Assembly (NCBI GenBank): GCA_963731665.1
Contig: CAVSWP010000003.1
Span: 1 to 64,000 of the forward strand
Length of the DNA stretch: 64,000 bases
Reading direction: 5' to 3'
From: Chersky-840 sp035604715
GTDB taxonomy: Bacteria; Actinomycetota; Acidimicrobiia; Acidimicrobiales; UBA8190
Made by a program: the position numbers and the translations under genes. How positions within the stretch are numbered: the stretch's first letter is position 1; every line of letters starts with the position of its first letter. The notes beneath the pieces were generated by a model, which was given only the letters and a program-made list of their open reading frames with translations, did no database searches and was not told the DNA's origin. Of this stretch, positions 34,849-45,600 are shown piece by piece.

Positions 34849-35469
34849 ATGGACACGTGGCAGGCGATCGACGAGGAGCGGTCGGCGCTGGCCGACGACC
34901 TGGCTACGCTCGACCAAAGCCAGTGGGACGTTCAGTCGTTGTGCAGTCAGTGGAGGGTGCGGCATGTCGTCGGCCACCTGGTCGGCGGAGCGGACGTGAA
35001 GACCGGCCCGTTCCTTGCGGGAATGCTCAAGAACGGCATGAGCTTCAACCGCTTCATTGCCGGTGAAGGGCTGGCACTCGGAGCGGCGCCCCCCGACGAG
35101 CTGCTCGAGCTGTTCAGAAAGACGATCGGAATGCGTCGCACCCCGCCAGGGGCGAAGCCCGAGATCATGCTCATCGACCTGGTGTGCCACAGCGGGGACA
35201 TTCGCCGACCGACGGGCATGACCCGGAGGGTGCCGGAGGCCACCTTGTTGACGGTGGCCAACACGGTGAAGGGCATAGGTTTTCCGCTCCACTCCAAGAA
35301 GCGCATTGCCGGTCTGCGCTTTTCCGCAACGGACTCCGACTGGTCGGCCGGGGATGGACCTTCCGTCGAGGGACCGCTGGCAGCGCTCGTCTTCGTCATG
35401 GCGGGCCGCAAAGCGCCGCTCGAGGACCTGTCGGGCGAAGGAATGCAAACCCTCGAAGCCCGCATGTAG
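34849..35469 (+). CDS. DinB-like / maleylpyruvate isomerase family protein
   Basis: A 206-residue protein of the actinobacterial TIGR03083 type (maleylpyruvate isomerase N-terminal, mycothiol-dependent group). W37RVRHVVGHLVGGAD contains the first metal-site His of the helical bundle, and LIDLVCHSGDIRRP the later His. Family members bind a divalent metal and use mycothiol for transfer or isomerisation. I prefer ATG 34849 (GGAGGTG upstream) over GTG 34843. Substrate unknown. Confidence 0.78.
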   Translation: MDTWQAIDEERSALADDLATLDQSQWDVQSLCSQWRVRHVVGHLVGGADVKTGPFLAGMLKNGMSFNRFIAGEGLALGAAPPDELLELFRKTIGMRRTPPGAKPEIMLIDLVCHSGDIRRPTGMTRRVPEATLLTVANTVKGIGFPLHSKKRIAGLRFSATDSDWSAGDGPSVEGPLAALVFVMAGRKAPLEDLSGEGMQTLEARM

Positions 35470-35784
35470 CCGCGGCGTTGTCGCCGGGTCGGAGAGAGGC
35501 GATCGGCTCAGTCGTACCAACCGCAGGCAGCTGATCCACGCCGGGCGGGATCCATGTCTGAACTCCCGCCGGCTGGTCAGGTGGAGGCGATGACGGAAGC
35601 ATCGACCCGTCCGTGATAGGCGATTCTTCATTGACTTCGTTTCTGTGTATTGCGAGACTTGCGCCGGGGGGGGAGTGGTTTTGGGCTGCATGGAAAGATG
35701 CTGGGGGTCGGCCATCCCTGTTTGGACGAAGGAGGTCGAAAAACGGGGATGGGGGAAGTGTGCATACTCGAAAGGGGGCTTTGG
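35470..35784. other. intergenic stretch
   Basis: I see no gene, repeat or hairpin here apart from the purine-rich leader (AAAGGGGGCTTTGG) of the next gene. Confidence 0.4.
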
Positions 35785-36324
35785 ATGAAGATGCGATTCA
35801 GAGTGACGTTCTCGGTTATCGCCGCGGCTATTGCCGTCAGCGCGGTCGTGGCAGTGAGTCCGGCCGTAGCAAAAACAAAGACAAAACCCAACCTGTCGTG
35901 CGAGCTCACGGGTGCTGCAATCATTTCGCCCGGACTCAGTTCAACTCCCGCCATTCAAACGATTACGGTCATCACCAGTTTGTCGTCGTGCTCGGGTAGC
36001 ACCGTCCCGGGAATCAGCTCCAGCTCTCCGAGTTCAACATCAAGTACTTCCAAGAAACCAGAGAGCTGTTCCGCCCTAGGAAAGAAGAGCGTAACGAAGA
36101 CGCCAAACAGCGCGATCAGTTGGAACAACGGCGATACGTCCTCCGACACCTACAAGACGACCCTCTTGCTGGGCTCTGCAACTGTCAAGGGTAAGATCAC
36201 GGGGGGCGACTTCAAGAAGGGCAAGATCGCGGCAACGTTGAGCTATGACCTCGGAGCCGGTCAGAACTGCACTTCCGTGCCGATCACGAGCGCCACACTG
36301 ACCGGCACTTTCAATATCACTTGA
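35785..36324 (+). CDS. small secreted Ser/Thr-rich protein
   Basis: A 179-residue exported protein. MKMRFRVTFSVIAAAIAVSAVVAVSPAVA is a standard Sec signal with a cleavage site at AVA. The mature part starts KTKTKPNLSCELTG and contains a Ser/Thr linker (about 75-95), then a beta-rich region (SSDTYKTTLLLGSATVKGKI). Four Cys could pair. Purine-rich GGGGGC precedes ATG 35785. No family recognised. A strong hairpin follows at 36416. Confidence 0.65.
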   Translation: MKMRFRVTFSVIAAAIAVSAVVAVSPAVAKTKTKPNLSCELTGAAIISPGLSSTPAIQTITVITSLSSCSGSTVPGISSSSPSSTSSTSKKPESCSALGKKSVTKTPNSAISWNNGDTSSDTYKTTLLLGSATVKGKITGGDFKKGKIAATLSYDLGAGQNCTSVPITSATLTGTFNIT

Positions 36325-36713
36325 CAACCACGTTTCGAACACAGGCGTCCGCCGAAGATTTGGGTGTTGCCTAGGACGACGGTCGCTGGGTTCGGACCAC
36401 TCTGAATCGATCAAGAAGGGGACGGTGCCTTCGGGTGCCGTCCCCTTCCATTCGGACGTCGCAGGGCATTCCGCAGCGCAATGCGGTCTAGGGAAACCGC
36501 GCCGGCCTGAGTCCAGTCCTTGCGCCCGCAAGGATTGCGGGAGACGCAGGTCCGAGGGCCCTCCACACGCTGACGGTTGTACATTCGACCCAAGGGGAGT
36601 GGGGGAGCTATGGGGGTTGGCCGGCTAGTCGACCACGCCGTCGTGACCGGGTCACGGGGATGGGTCGACCCTCCGCGCCCGCCTCGGCACGGTGCACACC
36701 AAAGACGAGGCCG
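36325..36713. other. intergenic stretch with terminator
   Basis: It holds the hairpin at 36416-36447 and otherwise no gene. Confidence 0.5.
36416..36447 (+). terminator. strong hairpin after the secreted-protein gene
   Basis: AAGGGGACGG (36416-36425) pairs perfectly with CCGTCCCCTT (36438-36447) around a 12-base loop. It lies 92 bp after the stop of the secreted protein and ends in TTCC rather than a full T-run, so termination efficiency is uncertain. Confidence 0.65.
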
Positions 36714-38375
36714 ATGAAGGTCAGGCGCCTGGCCCGAGGCTACCTGCCCTTGGCCGTTCTCATCGCCGCGCAGGTGCTCATCATCGTGTTCTTCCCCTCG
36801 ACCGCCCCAGGTCAAGGGTCCTCGGCGTCGAGTTCCGCCGGGACCAGCCCTGTGGTTGGGTTCTCGGGACCGGCTGGAGGATCGGGTAGCCGGACCCACT
36901 GCGTCGGTGGCCGGGAGTTCTCGACGTCGATCGACTACTACGCCCCTCTGTGCACGCCGGGGACGATCGGCGGGAGCTACGACAACGGGGGCAGCACCTC
37001 CCAGGGAGTGACGGACAAGACCATCACCGTGGTCGACTACTACGCAGACGCGGGCGGTGTCGTCGACACCATCCTGCGCGGCGAGGGGCTGTACGTCGAT
37101 TATGCCCAGACGCAGCAGGTGAATCGGGCATTCCAGAACTTCGTCAACTCCCACTACGTGCTGTGGGGGCGCAAGCTCAAGATCGTGACCTACAACAGCA
37201 CCTGCCAGACGGTGCCGCCGGACACGGGCTGCTTATTGGCTGAGATGGACTCCGTGGTCCAGACCTACCATCCCTATGCCGTGGCCTGGGGTACCACGCT
37301 GTGCTCGGTGTGCTTCGCTCGGCTTGCCCAGGACCATACGATCGCCCTCGGCGGAGTCGGCTTCAGTGATGCCTTCGCCCAGGCCAACGCCCCGTACTTC
37401 TGGTCATCGGGCGAGAGCTCGACCAACATCGAAAAGGGCTTTGCCAGGTTCTGGTGCAATCAGCTGACGAGCAAGAACACGGACCGGGTGGTGAGCTTCG
37501 CCGAGGACAAGAACGCCGCCCAGAACTTCAACGGGCAGAAGCGCGTCCTGGGGGTGATCTCCACCAACGACCCCGACAACGAGGACACCGTCACCAACGT
37601 GCTGGTCCCTGCGCTCAACCGCGACTGTGGTGACGGGGGCAGTGTCGCACAACACCACTACTTCTATTCTCAGGACATCAGCACGGCGGCGCAGCAGATC
37701 AACGCCGGGGTCTCCGCCATGGACACGCCGACGGATCCTGCCACCGACGTGGTCTGCCTCTGTGACCCGGTCGCCCCCGAGCTCCTGTACTCCGGCGAGC
37801 AGCAGCACAACTACTACCCGGAGAACGTCCTGGCTGACGTGCAGGGCATGGGCGTCGACCCCGTGGCGCAGAACTACGAGTCCACGGCAACCCAGGAATC
37901 GCTCGCCTGCCCACAATTTCAGGCGGGCTGTGAGTTCGACGACGCCTTCGGCATCACCTCCGCCGCCACGCTTCCCCCTCCCTCCAAGGAGCCCGGTGCG
38001 ATCGCGTTCAAGCTCGGGGGTGGGACGAACCTCCCGATGAAGGCGTATGTGGCCTCTGGGGACTGGGAGCTGTGGAACATGCTGGCCAGCCTCATCGAGA
38101 ACACCGGACCTGATCTCACCCCGGCGAGAATGGCGGCGGCCGCACCCTCGATGGGGACCATCGGCGGAGGCTCGACGGGCCACTTCGAAGTCGGGTTCTC
38201 CAAGGGGAGCTACAACTGGACGATCGACTCCGCCGTGGTCTACTGGGCCAAGAGCACTGACTCGCCCTACAACAACCAGCCGGGGACCTTCGTGAGCATC
38301 GAGGGCTCGAGGTTCTTGCCTCAGAATTTCCCCAAACTGTCCGAACCACCGGTGCCCAAGCTGAGATCCTCGTGA
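36714..38375 (+). CDS. ABC transporter substrate-binding protein (branched-chain amino acid type)
   Basis: A 553-residue exported binding protein. The signal-type segment LPLAVLIAAQVLIIVFFPS follows the start at ATG 36714 (MKVRRLARGY). The mature part has the type-1 periplasmic fold: DKTITVVDYYADAGG, the first-lobe helix GEGLYVDYAQTQQVNRAFQ, KLKIVTYNSTCQ, then a Cys-rich middle (CLCDP, CPQFQAGC) and WNMLASLIE. It is longer than the usual 380-residue LivJ and contains at least seven Cys. The gene overlaps the permease by 4 bp (GTGA, 38372-38375), so they form one operon. It probably binds a peptide, amino acid or aromatic acid. Confidence 0.8.
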   Translation: MKVRRLARGYLPLAVLIAAQVLIIVFFPSTAPGQGSSASSSAGTSPVVGFSGPAGGSGSRTHCVGGREFSTSIDYYAPLCTPGTIGGSYDNGGSTSQGVTDKTITVVDYYADAGGVVDTILRGEGLYVDYAQTQQVNRAFQNFVNSHYVLWGRKLKIVTYNSTCQTVPPDTGCLLAEMDSVVQTYHPYAVAWGTTLCSVCFARLAQDHTIALGGVGFSDAFAQANAPYFWSSGESSTNIEKGFARFWCNQLTSKNTDRVVSFAEDKNAAQNFNGQKRVLGVISTNDPDNEDTVTNVLVPALNRDCGDGGSVAQHHYFYSQDISTAAQQINAGVSAMDTPTDPATDVVCLCDPVAPELLYSGEQQHNYYPENVLADVQGMGVDPVAQNYESTATQESLACPQFQAGCEFDDAFGITSAATLPPPSKEPGAIAFKLGGGTNLPMKAYVASGDWELWNMLASLIENTGPDLTPARMAAAAPSMGTIGGGSTGHFEVGFSKGSYNWTIDSAVVYWAKSTDSPYNNQPGTFVSIEGSRFLPQNFPKLSEPPVPKLRSS

Positions 38376-40633
38376 GTTCCTCACTGCTACCCCGGTCGCT
38401 CACCCCCGTGGTCGAGGCGGCTCGAGGTCCGAGCTGGCCGGCCCGGGCCGGCCGCTGGCTGACAGCCATCGCCGTGTTCGTCGCCGTCATCGAGCTCATT
38501 TTCGGGCTGTCGGCTCCCGACTTCATCTCCGGGCTGGCACTGGGATCGCTGTACGGCATCATCGGCGTCGGGATCGTCCTTATCTACCGGACGACGCGCG
38601 TCATCAATTTCGCGGCCGGCGCCGTGGGCGCCGTGCCCGCGGTGATCGCGCTGGTGCTCGTGCTGGAGTACGGCGTCAGCTACCTGGAGGTCCTTCCCAT
38701 CGTGCTGGTGGGAGGGCCGGTCCTGGGCCTGCTCACCGATCTGGTCATGCGCCGGTTCGACGCCGTGCCCCGGCTCATCGCCACGGTGATGACCATCGCA
38801 GTGGCCCAGAGCTTGGCTGTCCTCGGGTTCTTCATCCCCGTATGGCTCGGCCAGAAGGCCACCAACCAGGGGACGACGGTCACGACGCCATGGCAGCACT
38901 TGGTGTGGCACACGAGCCGCGGTCAGCCGCTGCTCACCGGAAACGAGATCGCCGCATTTCTCACCGTCGCCGTGGTGACCGTAGGCCTCGCCGCGTTCCT
39001 GCGGCTGACGCGCCTCGGCATCGCGCTGCGCGCCTCGGCCGAGAACGCCGACCGGGCGCTGCTCCTGGGCATCCCGGTCCGCCGGGTCAGTGCAGCCGCC
39101 TGGGCGCTGGCGGGCCTGCTGGCGTCGCTGGCGATCTACGTGCAGGCGCCGCTGATCGGGACACCCAACGACGCCACGTTGGGCCTCGACACCCTGCTCT
39201 ATGCCCTGGCCGCCGCCGTGGTGTCCCGCATGGAGCGCTTCGGGGTTGCCCTGGCGGCCGGCATGGGGATCGGCGTGCTCATCACCGCCACCATCATCAG
39301 CTCCGGGGACAACAGCATCTCCTCGTCGATCATGGTGCTCGTCATCTTGGGGGCTCTGCTCACCCAACCCCGCCGGACGGCACGCGCCCTGGACGCCGGC
39401 GAGGGCCGGTGGCAGACGGTCAAGCAGTATCGATCGATCCCCGCTGAGCTGCGCAAGCTCCCCGAGGTCGCGGGGGCCCGATGGGGCATGGTCGTCGCCG
39501 GTGCCGGCCTGATGGTCGCCCTGCCCTACATCCTGGGCGTCGACAACGTCTCGTACTTGGTCCTACTCCCCGTCTACGGGATCGTGGCCGTGTCCCTGGT
39601 CGTGCTGACGGGTTGGGCCGGGCAGATCAGCCTCGGTCAGTTCGGCCTCGTGGGTGCGTCGGCGGGCGTCGCCGGGGGCCTCGTCGCCAACCACGACATC
39701 GACTTCTTCGCCGCCTTGGGCATCGGCATCCTCACGGGAGTCGTCGCGGCGGTGATCGTCGGCTTGCCGTCACTGCGCATCCAGGGTCTCTATCTCGCCG
39801 TCACGACCCTTGCCTTTGGCTATGCCGTGCCGAACTACCTCCTCAACGGGCACTACTGGATCGGGGCGCACATCCTGCCGTCTGGCCTGTCGGCGCACCT
39901 CAGCCGGCCCGTGCTGTACGGCCGGATCGATCTGTCGAGTGATCGGGCCTTCTACTACGTCTGCCTGGCGTTCCTGGCCCTGATCATGGTGGCCGCCCTC
40001 GCCTTTCGCCGGAACCGGTCCGGTCGGGTGTTGATCGCCCTGCGCGACAACGAGCGCGCCGCGGCGGCCTTCGCCGTCAACCCGGCGCGCACCCGGCTGG
40101 CGGCGTTCGCCATCTCGGGTGGGATCGCCGGCCTGGCCGGGGTGCTCTTCGCCTACGCCCAGCAGAACGTCGTGCCCGGGACCTACGAGCCCGAGGCCAG
40201 CCTCACCATCTTCCTCGCCGTGGCCATTGCCGGCGTCAGCTCGGTTCCCTGGGCCGTGGTGGGTGCCATGGCCATCGAGGTGGCTGTGGTGTTCGGCCCC
40301 CGGGTCTACGACCTCTTCCACTCCACCACGATCGAGACCACGCTGCCGCTCCTGCTGACGGGGCCGATCCTGCTCATCAACGCCTACTTCAACCCGGGCG
40401 GGTCCGCCGAGCTGGGTATGGCGAAGCGCGACGACCTGCTGCGGTGGGTGGCGAAGCGCCGGGGGATCGTGGTTCCGGCGCTCACCTCAGATCCCGCTAC
40501 GGGCGCCGAGCCCATCCCCGTGCCCTCCACCCCGGCCCCGGCGCCCGTGGCCGACACCGCCCTCGCCGGCGTGGCGGCCACCGCCGCCCCGGGCCCGAAT
40601 CCGCCTGCTCCTCACGGTGCGGCTCTGCCGTGA
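38372..40633 (+). CDS. fused LivH-LivM branched-chain ABC permease
   Basis: A 753-residue membrane protein that joins two permeases. Residues 1-330 are LivH-like (GLALGSLYGIIGVGIVLIYR, RVINFAAGAVGAV, then GIALRASAENADRALLLGIP). Residues about 365-700 are LivM-like (YLVLLPVYGIVAVSLVVLTGWAGQISLG, FGYAVPNYLLN, RSGRVLIALRDNERAAAAFAVN). A 55-residue Pro/Ala tail (PIPVPSTPAPAPVADTALAG) ends it. Fusions of this pair occur but most species keep them separate. It starts inside the binding-protein stop and ends in the ATPase start (TGATG). Confidence 0.9.
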   Translation: MSSSLLPRSLTPVVEAARGPSWPARAGRWLTAIAVFVAVIELIFGLSAPDFISGLALGSLYGIIGVGIVLIYRTTRVINFAAGAVGAVPAVIALVLVLEYGVSYLEVLPIVLVGGPVLGLLTDLVMRRFDAVPRLIATVMTIAVAQSLAVLGFFIPVWLGQKATNQGTTVTTPWQHLVWHTSRGQPLLTGNEIAAFLTVAVVTVGLAAFLRLTRLGIALRASAENADRALLLGIPVRRVSAAAWALAGLLASLAIYVQAPLIGTPNDATLGLDTLLYALAAAVVSRMERFGVALAAGMGIGVLITATIISSGDNSISSSIMVLVILGALLTQPRRTARALDAGEGRWQTVKQYRSIPAELRKLPEVAGARWGMVVAGAGLMVALPYILGVDNVSYLVLLPVYGIVAVSLVVLTGWAGQISLGQFGLVGASAGVAGGLVANHDIDFFAALGIGILTGVVAAVIVGLPSLRIQGLYLAVTTLAFGYAVPNYLLNGHYWIGAHILPSGLSAHLSRPVLYGRIDLSSDRAFYYVCLAFLALIMVAALAFRRNRSGRVLIALRDNERAAAAFAVNPARTRLAAFAISGGIAGLAGVLFAYAQQNVVPGTYEPEASLTIFLAVAIAGVSSVPWAVVGAMAIEVAVVFGPRVYDLFHSTTIETTLPLLLTGPILLINAYFNPGGSAELGMAKRDDLLRWVAKRRGIVVPALTSDPATGAEPIPVPSTPAPAPVADTALAGVAATAAPGPNPPAPHGAALP

Positions 40634-42651
40634 TGACCCTCGTGGTCGTGCTCGGCGTGGTGGTGGCGGTGTTCGGGCTCGTGTTCGACGTCCGCCACTG
40701 GCTCGCCTCGAGAGGCGACCACTCGGCCACGGGATACGCCCCCGCCCAGGCGCCGGCCCAGTGGCCAGTGGAGCCCGCCCCGCCCGACCAACCCCCGGTC
40801 CCCGCCACCTCCGACCCGGGGCCGGTCCTCGCCGCCGCGGCCCCGGCGGTCGTCGGAAGGCCGTCCCCGGCTCCGGCACCCACCGATGTCGCCTCGTCGG
40901 CGCTGTTCGTCCCCAGCGGGGCGCCGCTGGCGGCCCCTGTGGCGGCCCGCAAGCCGGCGGCGGGGCCGCCGCCGGGAGGACCTGCGCTCCTCGTGTGCCG
41001 GGGCGTGCACGTCGCCTACGACAAGGTGCGGGTGCTGTTCGGCGTCGACATGGAGATCCGCCAGGGCGAGATCGTGGCCCTCTTGGGCACGAACGGGGCC
41101 GGGAAGTCCACGCTGTTGAAGGCGGTCTCCGGCCTGGTCGATCCGATCGAAGGCTCGATCGTCTTCGACGGTCGAGACATCACCCACGCCGATCCGGTCG
41201 CCCGTGCCAGGTTGGGGATCGTGCAGGTGCCCGGGGGGCGAGCGGTGTTCCCCACGCTGACCGTCGCCGAGCACTTCAAAGCGGCGGCGTGGCTGTACGC
41301 CAAGGAAGACGCCGCCGAGGTCCACGCCCGCACGCAACGGGTCCTGGAGTTGTTCCCACGTCTCAAGGACCGCTGGCACCAGATGGCGGGGAACCTCTCG
41401 GGCGGGGAGCAGCAGCAGCTCGGCCTGGGCATGGCATTCGTGGCCAAGCCCCGCCTGCTGATCATCGACGAGCTGTCCCTTGGCCTGGCCCCGGCCGTCG
41501 TCGAGCAGCTCCTGGAGATCGTCCGGGCCATCCACGCCGAGGGATGCCCGGTCCTTCTGGTGGAGCAGTCGGTCAACGTGGCGCTGACCATCGCACACCG
41601 CGCCTATTTCATGGAGAAGGGCGAAGTCCGGTTCGAGGGGGCCGCCGCCGAGCTCGTGGCCCGGGGTGACCTTCTGCGATCGGTCTTCCTCGAAGGAGCG
41701 TTCAGCAACGGCGCCACCGCCCCCGCGGCGCGGGTCAGCGGCACGGTGTCTCGGGGCGGCGAAGCGGGTCCACTGGCGTCGCAGCCGATCGTCCTCGCCA
41801 CCCACGGCCTCACCAAACACTTCGGCGGGATCGTCGCCGTCGACGATGTCACGCTCGACCTGCGTCGTGGCGAGACGCTGGGGTTGATCGGCCCCAACGG
41901 GGCGGGCAAGACAACTGTCTTGGACCTCATCTCCGGGGTGTTCCCCGTTGACCTCGGTCGCATCGAGCTGGGTGGCGTCGACATCGGCACGTGGTCGGCG
42001 AGCCGCCGGTCGGTGGCCGGCCTGGGGCGGTCCTTCCAGGACGCGCGCATCTTCCCGTCCCTCACCGTCTGGGAGAACATCGCCATGGGTCTCGAACGGC
42101 ACATCGCCACCCGGGACCATCTGGCGGCCCTTCTCGACCTGCCGGCGATCCAGCACTCCGAGCGTGAGGTCGCCGGGCGGGTGGTGGAGCTCATCGAGCT
42201 GATGAACCTCCAGTCCTATAAAGACAAGTTCGTCTCCGAGCTCTCCACCGGTGTGCGGCGCATCGTCGACCTGACCATGGCCATCGCCCACAACCCGACG
42301 GTGCTGCTTCTCGACGAGCCCTCATCGGGCGTCGCCCAGCGAGAGACCGAGGCCCTGGGCCCCCTGCTGAAGGACATGCAGCGTGCCACGCAGTGCTCGA
42401 TCGTGATCATCGAGCACGACATGCCGCTCATCAGTGCCGTGTCCGACGAGATCATCGCTCTGGACCTCGGTCGGGTCATCACGCGGGGGTCGCCGTCCGC
42501 CGTCCTGTCCGATGCCCGAGTCGTGGCCTCGTATCTCGGCGGCGACGTGGGCGTCATCCAACGATCGGGCAGCGTGCCCGCAGCCCAGGTACAGGGTGCC
42601 GGCTCGAATGACGGGCGATGGACCGCTGTCGACCACGTGATTCCTCGCTGA
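40633..42651 (+). CDS. fused LivF-LivG ATPase with membrane anchor
   Basis: A 672-residue double ATPase. It begins with a hydrophobic segment (LVVVLGVVVAVFGLVFDVRHW, residues 3-23) and a Pro/Ala linker to 115. The first ATPase (120-350) has Walker A GTNGAGKST at 152-160, signature LSGGEQQQ at 254-261 and Walker B LLIIDEL; it is LivF-like. The second (385-640) has GPNGAGKTT at 419-427, the LivG-type signature LSTGVRR at 536-542 and Walker B LLLDEP. The anchor, the linker and the F-then-G order are unusual. With the fused permease, the importer is one binding protein and two multi-domain polypeptides. Confidence 0.9.
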   Translation: MTLVVVLGVVVAVFGLVFDVRHWLASRGDHSATGYAPAQAPAQWPVEPAPPDQPPVPATSDPGPVLAAAAPAVVGRPSPAPAPTDVASSALFVPSGAPLAAPVAARKPAAGPPPGGPALLVCRGVHVAYDKVRVLFGVDMEIRQGEIVALLGTNGAGKSTLLKAVSGLVDPIEGSIVFDGRDITHADPVARARLGIVQVPGGRAVFPTLTVAEHFKAAAWLYAKEDAAEVHARTQRVLELFPRLKDRWHQMAGNLSGGEQQQLGLGMAFVAKPRLLIIDELSLGLAPAVVEQLLEIVRAIHAEGCPVLLVEQSVNVALTIAHRAYFMEKGEVRFEGAAAELVARGDLLRSVFLEGAFSNGATAPAARVSGTVSRGGEAGPLASQPIVLATHGLTKHFGGIVAVDDVTLDLRRGETLGLIGPNGAGKTTVLDLISGVFPVDLGRIELGGVDIGTWSASRRSVAGLGRSFQDARIFPSLTVWENIAMGLERHIATRDHLAALLDLPAIQHSEREVAGRVVELIELMNLQSYKDKFVSELSTGVRRIVDLTMAIAHNPTVLLLDEPSSGVAQRETEALGPLLKDMQRATQCSIVIIEHDMPLISAVSDEIIALDLGRVITRGSPSAVLSDARVVASYLGGDVGVIQRSGSVPAAQVQGAGSNDGRWTAVDHVIPR

Positions 42652-42656
42652 GGCTG

Positions 42657-45600
42657 TCAGCGCCTTTGGATCCACAGTGCTTCGGTCGGGGCCCCGAGGA
42701 CCATATGACGAGGTCCATCGGGTTGTGCGGGTTGCTTGTGGCCCCCACCGAGGTGGGCGAGCCGATAGAGGAGTCGTCGAGGGGCGTCGACCAGAACCAA
42801 CAGCGCCAGGCCCAGGATGACGAGGGCCCCGCCTACCAGGCCCAGCCATCGGGTCATCCCTCCCAGGCCGGTGAAGGCCAGAGACCCGGAGCTGGCCTCG
42901 ACCACGGGATCTGAGGTGCTCGAGCCAGACGATCCCGTGTTCGCCTTGGTGGCGGCGCCCACCGTCGTCGGGGTCACGCTGGGGGCGGTCGTGGTCAATC
43001 CTCCCGCCGTGGTCGGGACGTCGCTCGTGGAAGACGCGTCGCCCGTCGAGGCCGGGCTGGAGGCGGTCGGATCGGTGTCACCCACGACCGTCGTGGGCAG
43101 CGGCACGGGCGGGGACGGCGACGTCCCCGGCGCGGGGCAGCCGGGCGGCGTGCCCGTCTTGCCCTCGGCTTCGTAGAAGAGGTCGAGCAGCCCACACACG
43201 GTGTTGGTGGCCACGAGCCAGGTGCCGTTGACCGACACCGCATAGCCCCGGTTGTTGGCCAGGATCACCATGCCCCCCTGGCCGAGGATGTCGTAGGTCA
43301 CCTGGGCGCAGGGGCTCGGGAGGTTCTGCTGGGTGCAGGTGGCGCTGTCGAGGAACGAGATGTCGTCGACGTTCGCCCCGGTGGCCGTCGAGCCCAACGA
43401 GGACGAGAGCGCCTGAGCGAGGGCGGTTTGGATGGAGGCGCCGTTCTGGACCACCGCCACCTTGTCGGCGACCGAGGGGTCGGCGAAGTCGAACAGCGTT
43501 TGGTAGGCCTGGGTGATCTCGGCCGACGCCGTCGAGCCTCCGACCGTGGTCGTGGTGGTGGTCGTCGTCGAGGTGGGCACGGTGGGAGGCGGTGGCGTCT
43601 CACCGGCGAAGGTGATCGGCGCCGTGGCGCTGTCACCGGCAGCGTCGCCGTAGGTGAGGGTGCAGGTCACACCGGCGGCTTGTTGGGCGGGAGTGGGGGG
43701 GCACGGATAGTCTGCCGCGTCCGACGCCGGGCTCTGTCCCGAGCTGTCGGTGTCGGGACAGGTGGTGACGATATCGGTCGGGGCGCCGCACGGCGGCCCC
43801 ACCGTCCCGTCGATGACGTCGTAGGTGGTCGACAGGGTTCCGCTCGAGGAGGTGGCCACCAGCTTGTACGTGGGCGCCGTGCAGCCCACTCGCACCGCGG
43901 TGTTGACGGGGGAACCGAGCGCCACTGTCGGTTGGCTCGGGGCGGTGTTGCACTCGAGGACGTTGCCGGCGTTACTCTCGCTGTAGCCGCCCCCGGTCAC
44001 CGACACGCTCTGCCCGCCGGTGAGGGCGGTGTCGGGGCTCACCGTCAAGGTCGGGCCCGAAGGAGCTGTGGCGCCCCCTCCGGCGGTGGCGATGACCGGC
44101 GACCTCGGTGAGCCCGACGGCGGCGTCGACACGATGCCCGTGGGTTCGGTGTCGTTGGGGAAGGCGGAGCACCGCAGGGTGAGATCGCTCCCTGACACCA
44201 TGAGGTCCAGCCGGACGCTGGCGTCCTGGGCGATGGTGATGCCGCTGGCCGAGGCGGTGAAGGGGCCGATGGTCTGGGCTGGTGTCGGCAGCGTGAGCGT
44301 GACGCCGCCGGGGGGTATGGGAGACGGCAAGGGCGCGTCGAAGCTCATGGTGCCCGTTGAGATCTGTGCGGGCGTGGCGCCGCTGGCGTCCACCGTGGCG
44401 ATGGCGGTCCCCATGATGGTGCTGTTACCCAGCGCGGCTGCCGCCGAGGCGATGCTCGACGGGATGGTGAGCGTGTTCTGGTACCCGGTGACGTTGAACT
44501 GTTCACCAGTCGCAGGGTCTGCCGGAGTGATGGTCCCGGTGGTGTTGACGTTGTTGAGGGCGATGTTCCCGACGGGTGTGCCCGGGCAATACAGCTCATA
44601 GGCACCGGGGGAACCGGGAGGAGTCGGCGGAGGCGGGAGGATGGTGGCGCTGCCGGTGGTGACGAGCGGCTCGGTGAACCCGTTGTTCGGCTGGTGGATC
44701 GACAGACCCGTGGGCACGCTGTCGTTGGCCAGGGGGTTGCAGAACAGCCCGAACTGGTCACCGAACGCACTCACGTCGAGGTTGGCGCCCGTTACGAACA
44801 CGTCGATGGGGCCGCCCCCGGCCACGAACGTCTCGGCCTGGGACCCCGGAGCCGGGGTGGCGGTGAACTGGACGCCGGTCGAGGGCACCGGCGAGGGCAG
44901 GGTGACACTGAAGGCCAGGTCGTCCTGGCCGGGGAAGGGATACGGGGACCGGCTGGGCCCGACCACGATGACCGTGGTGGGCGTCACCGTTGCCGACGTG
45001 GTCAGCGGCGAGGTACCTGACGACGTGCCCACCACGGTGCCCGGGAGGATGCCGCCGCCCTCGGTGCCCGTGACGTTGAGGAACAGCGACAGGTTCCCGC
45101 TCAGGGTCGTCAGTCCCAGGTTCTCGGCCTGTTGGGCCACAGCCTGGGGGATCGTGAACTGCGTCTGGAGGTTGGTGACCTGGAACTGGTCGCCCTCGTT
45201 GAGCGAGGTCGGCGCGATCGACGCCGTGGTGCTGATGTCGTTGAGCGCGATGTCGCCCACCGGTGTGCCTGGGCAGTACAGCTCGTAGGGGGCGCCCGGT
45301 GTCTGGTTCCCGGTGCCGGGACCGCCCGGCTGGATCGGCGGCGCCGTGGTCGGGGGGAGGGGTGTCCCCGAGGCGCTGGCGGTGGCGATGATGGGCCGGA
45401 TCGGCGTGGCAGCAGGCGGGCTACCCGTGGATCCCGACGTGGTGATGCTGTCGTTGGGGTAGGCGGTGCACGACATCTTGAACGCTTTGTTCGACAATTC
45501 CGCCACGACGAGGATGCTCTGGTCCTGTGCGATGGTGATCGGCCCTCCGCTGGCGGTGAAGGGGCCGACGGTGGTGGGCGACGACGGGATGTCGAGCGCC

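Noticed and set aside
43428..44111. Gly/Arg-rich frame opposite the large surface protein
   Set aside because: Antisense artefact of a GC-rich repetitive gene.
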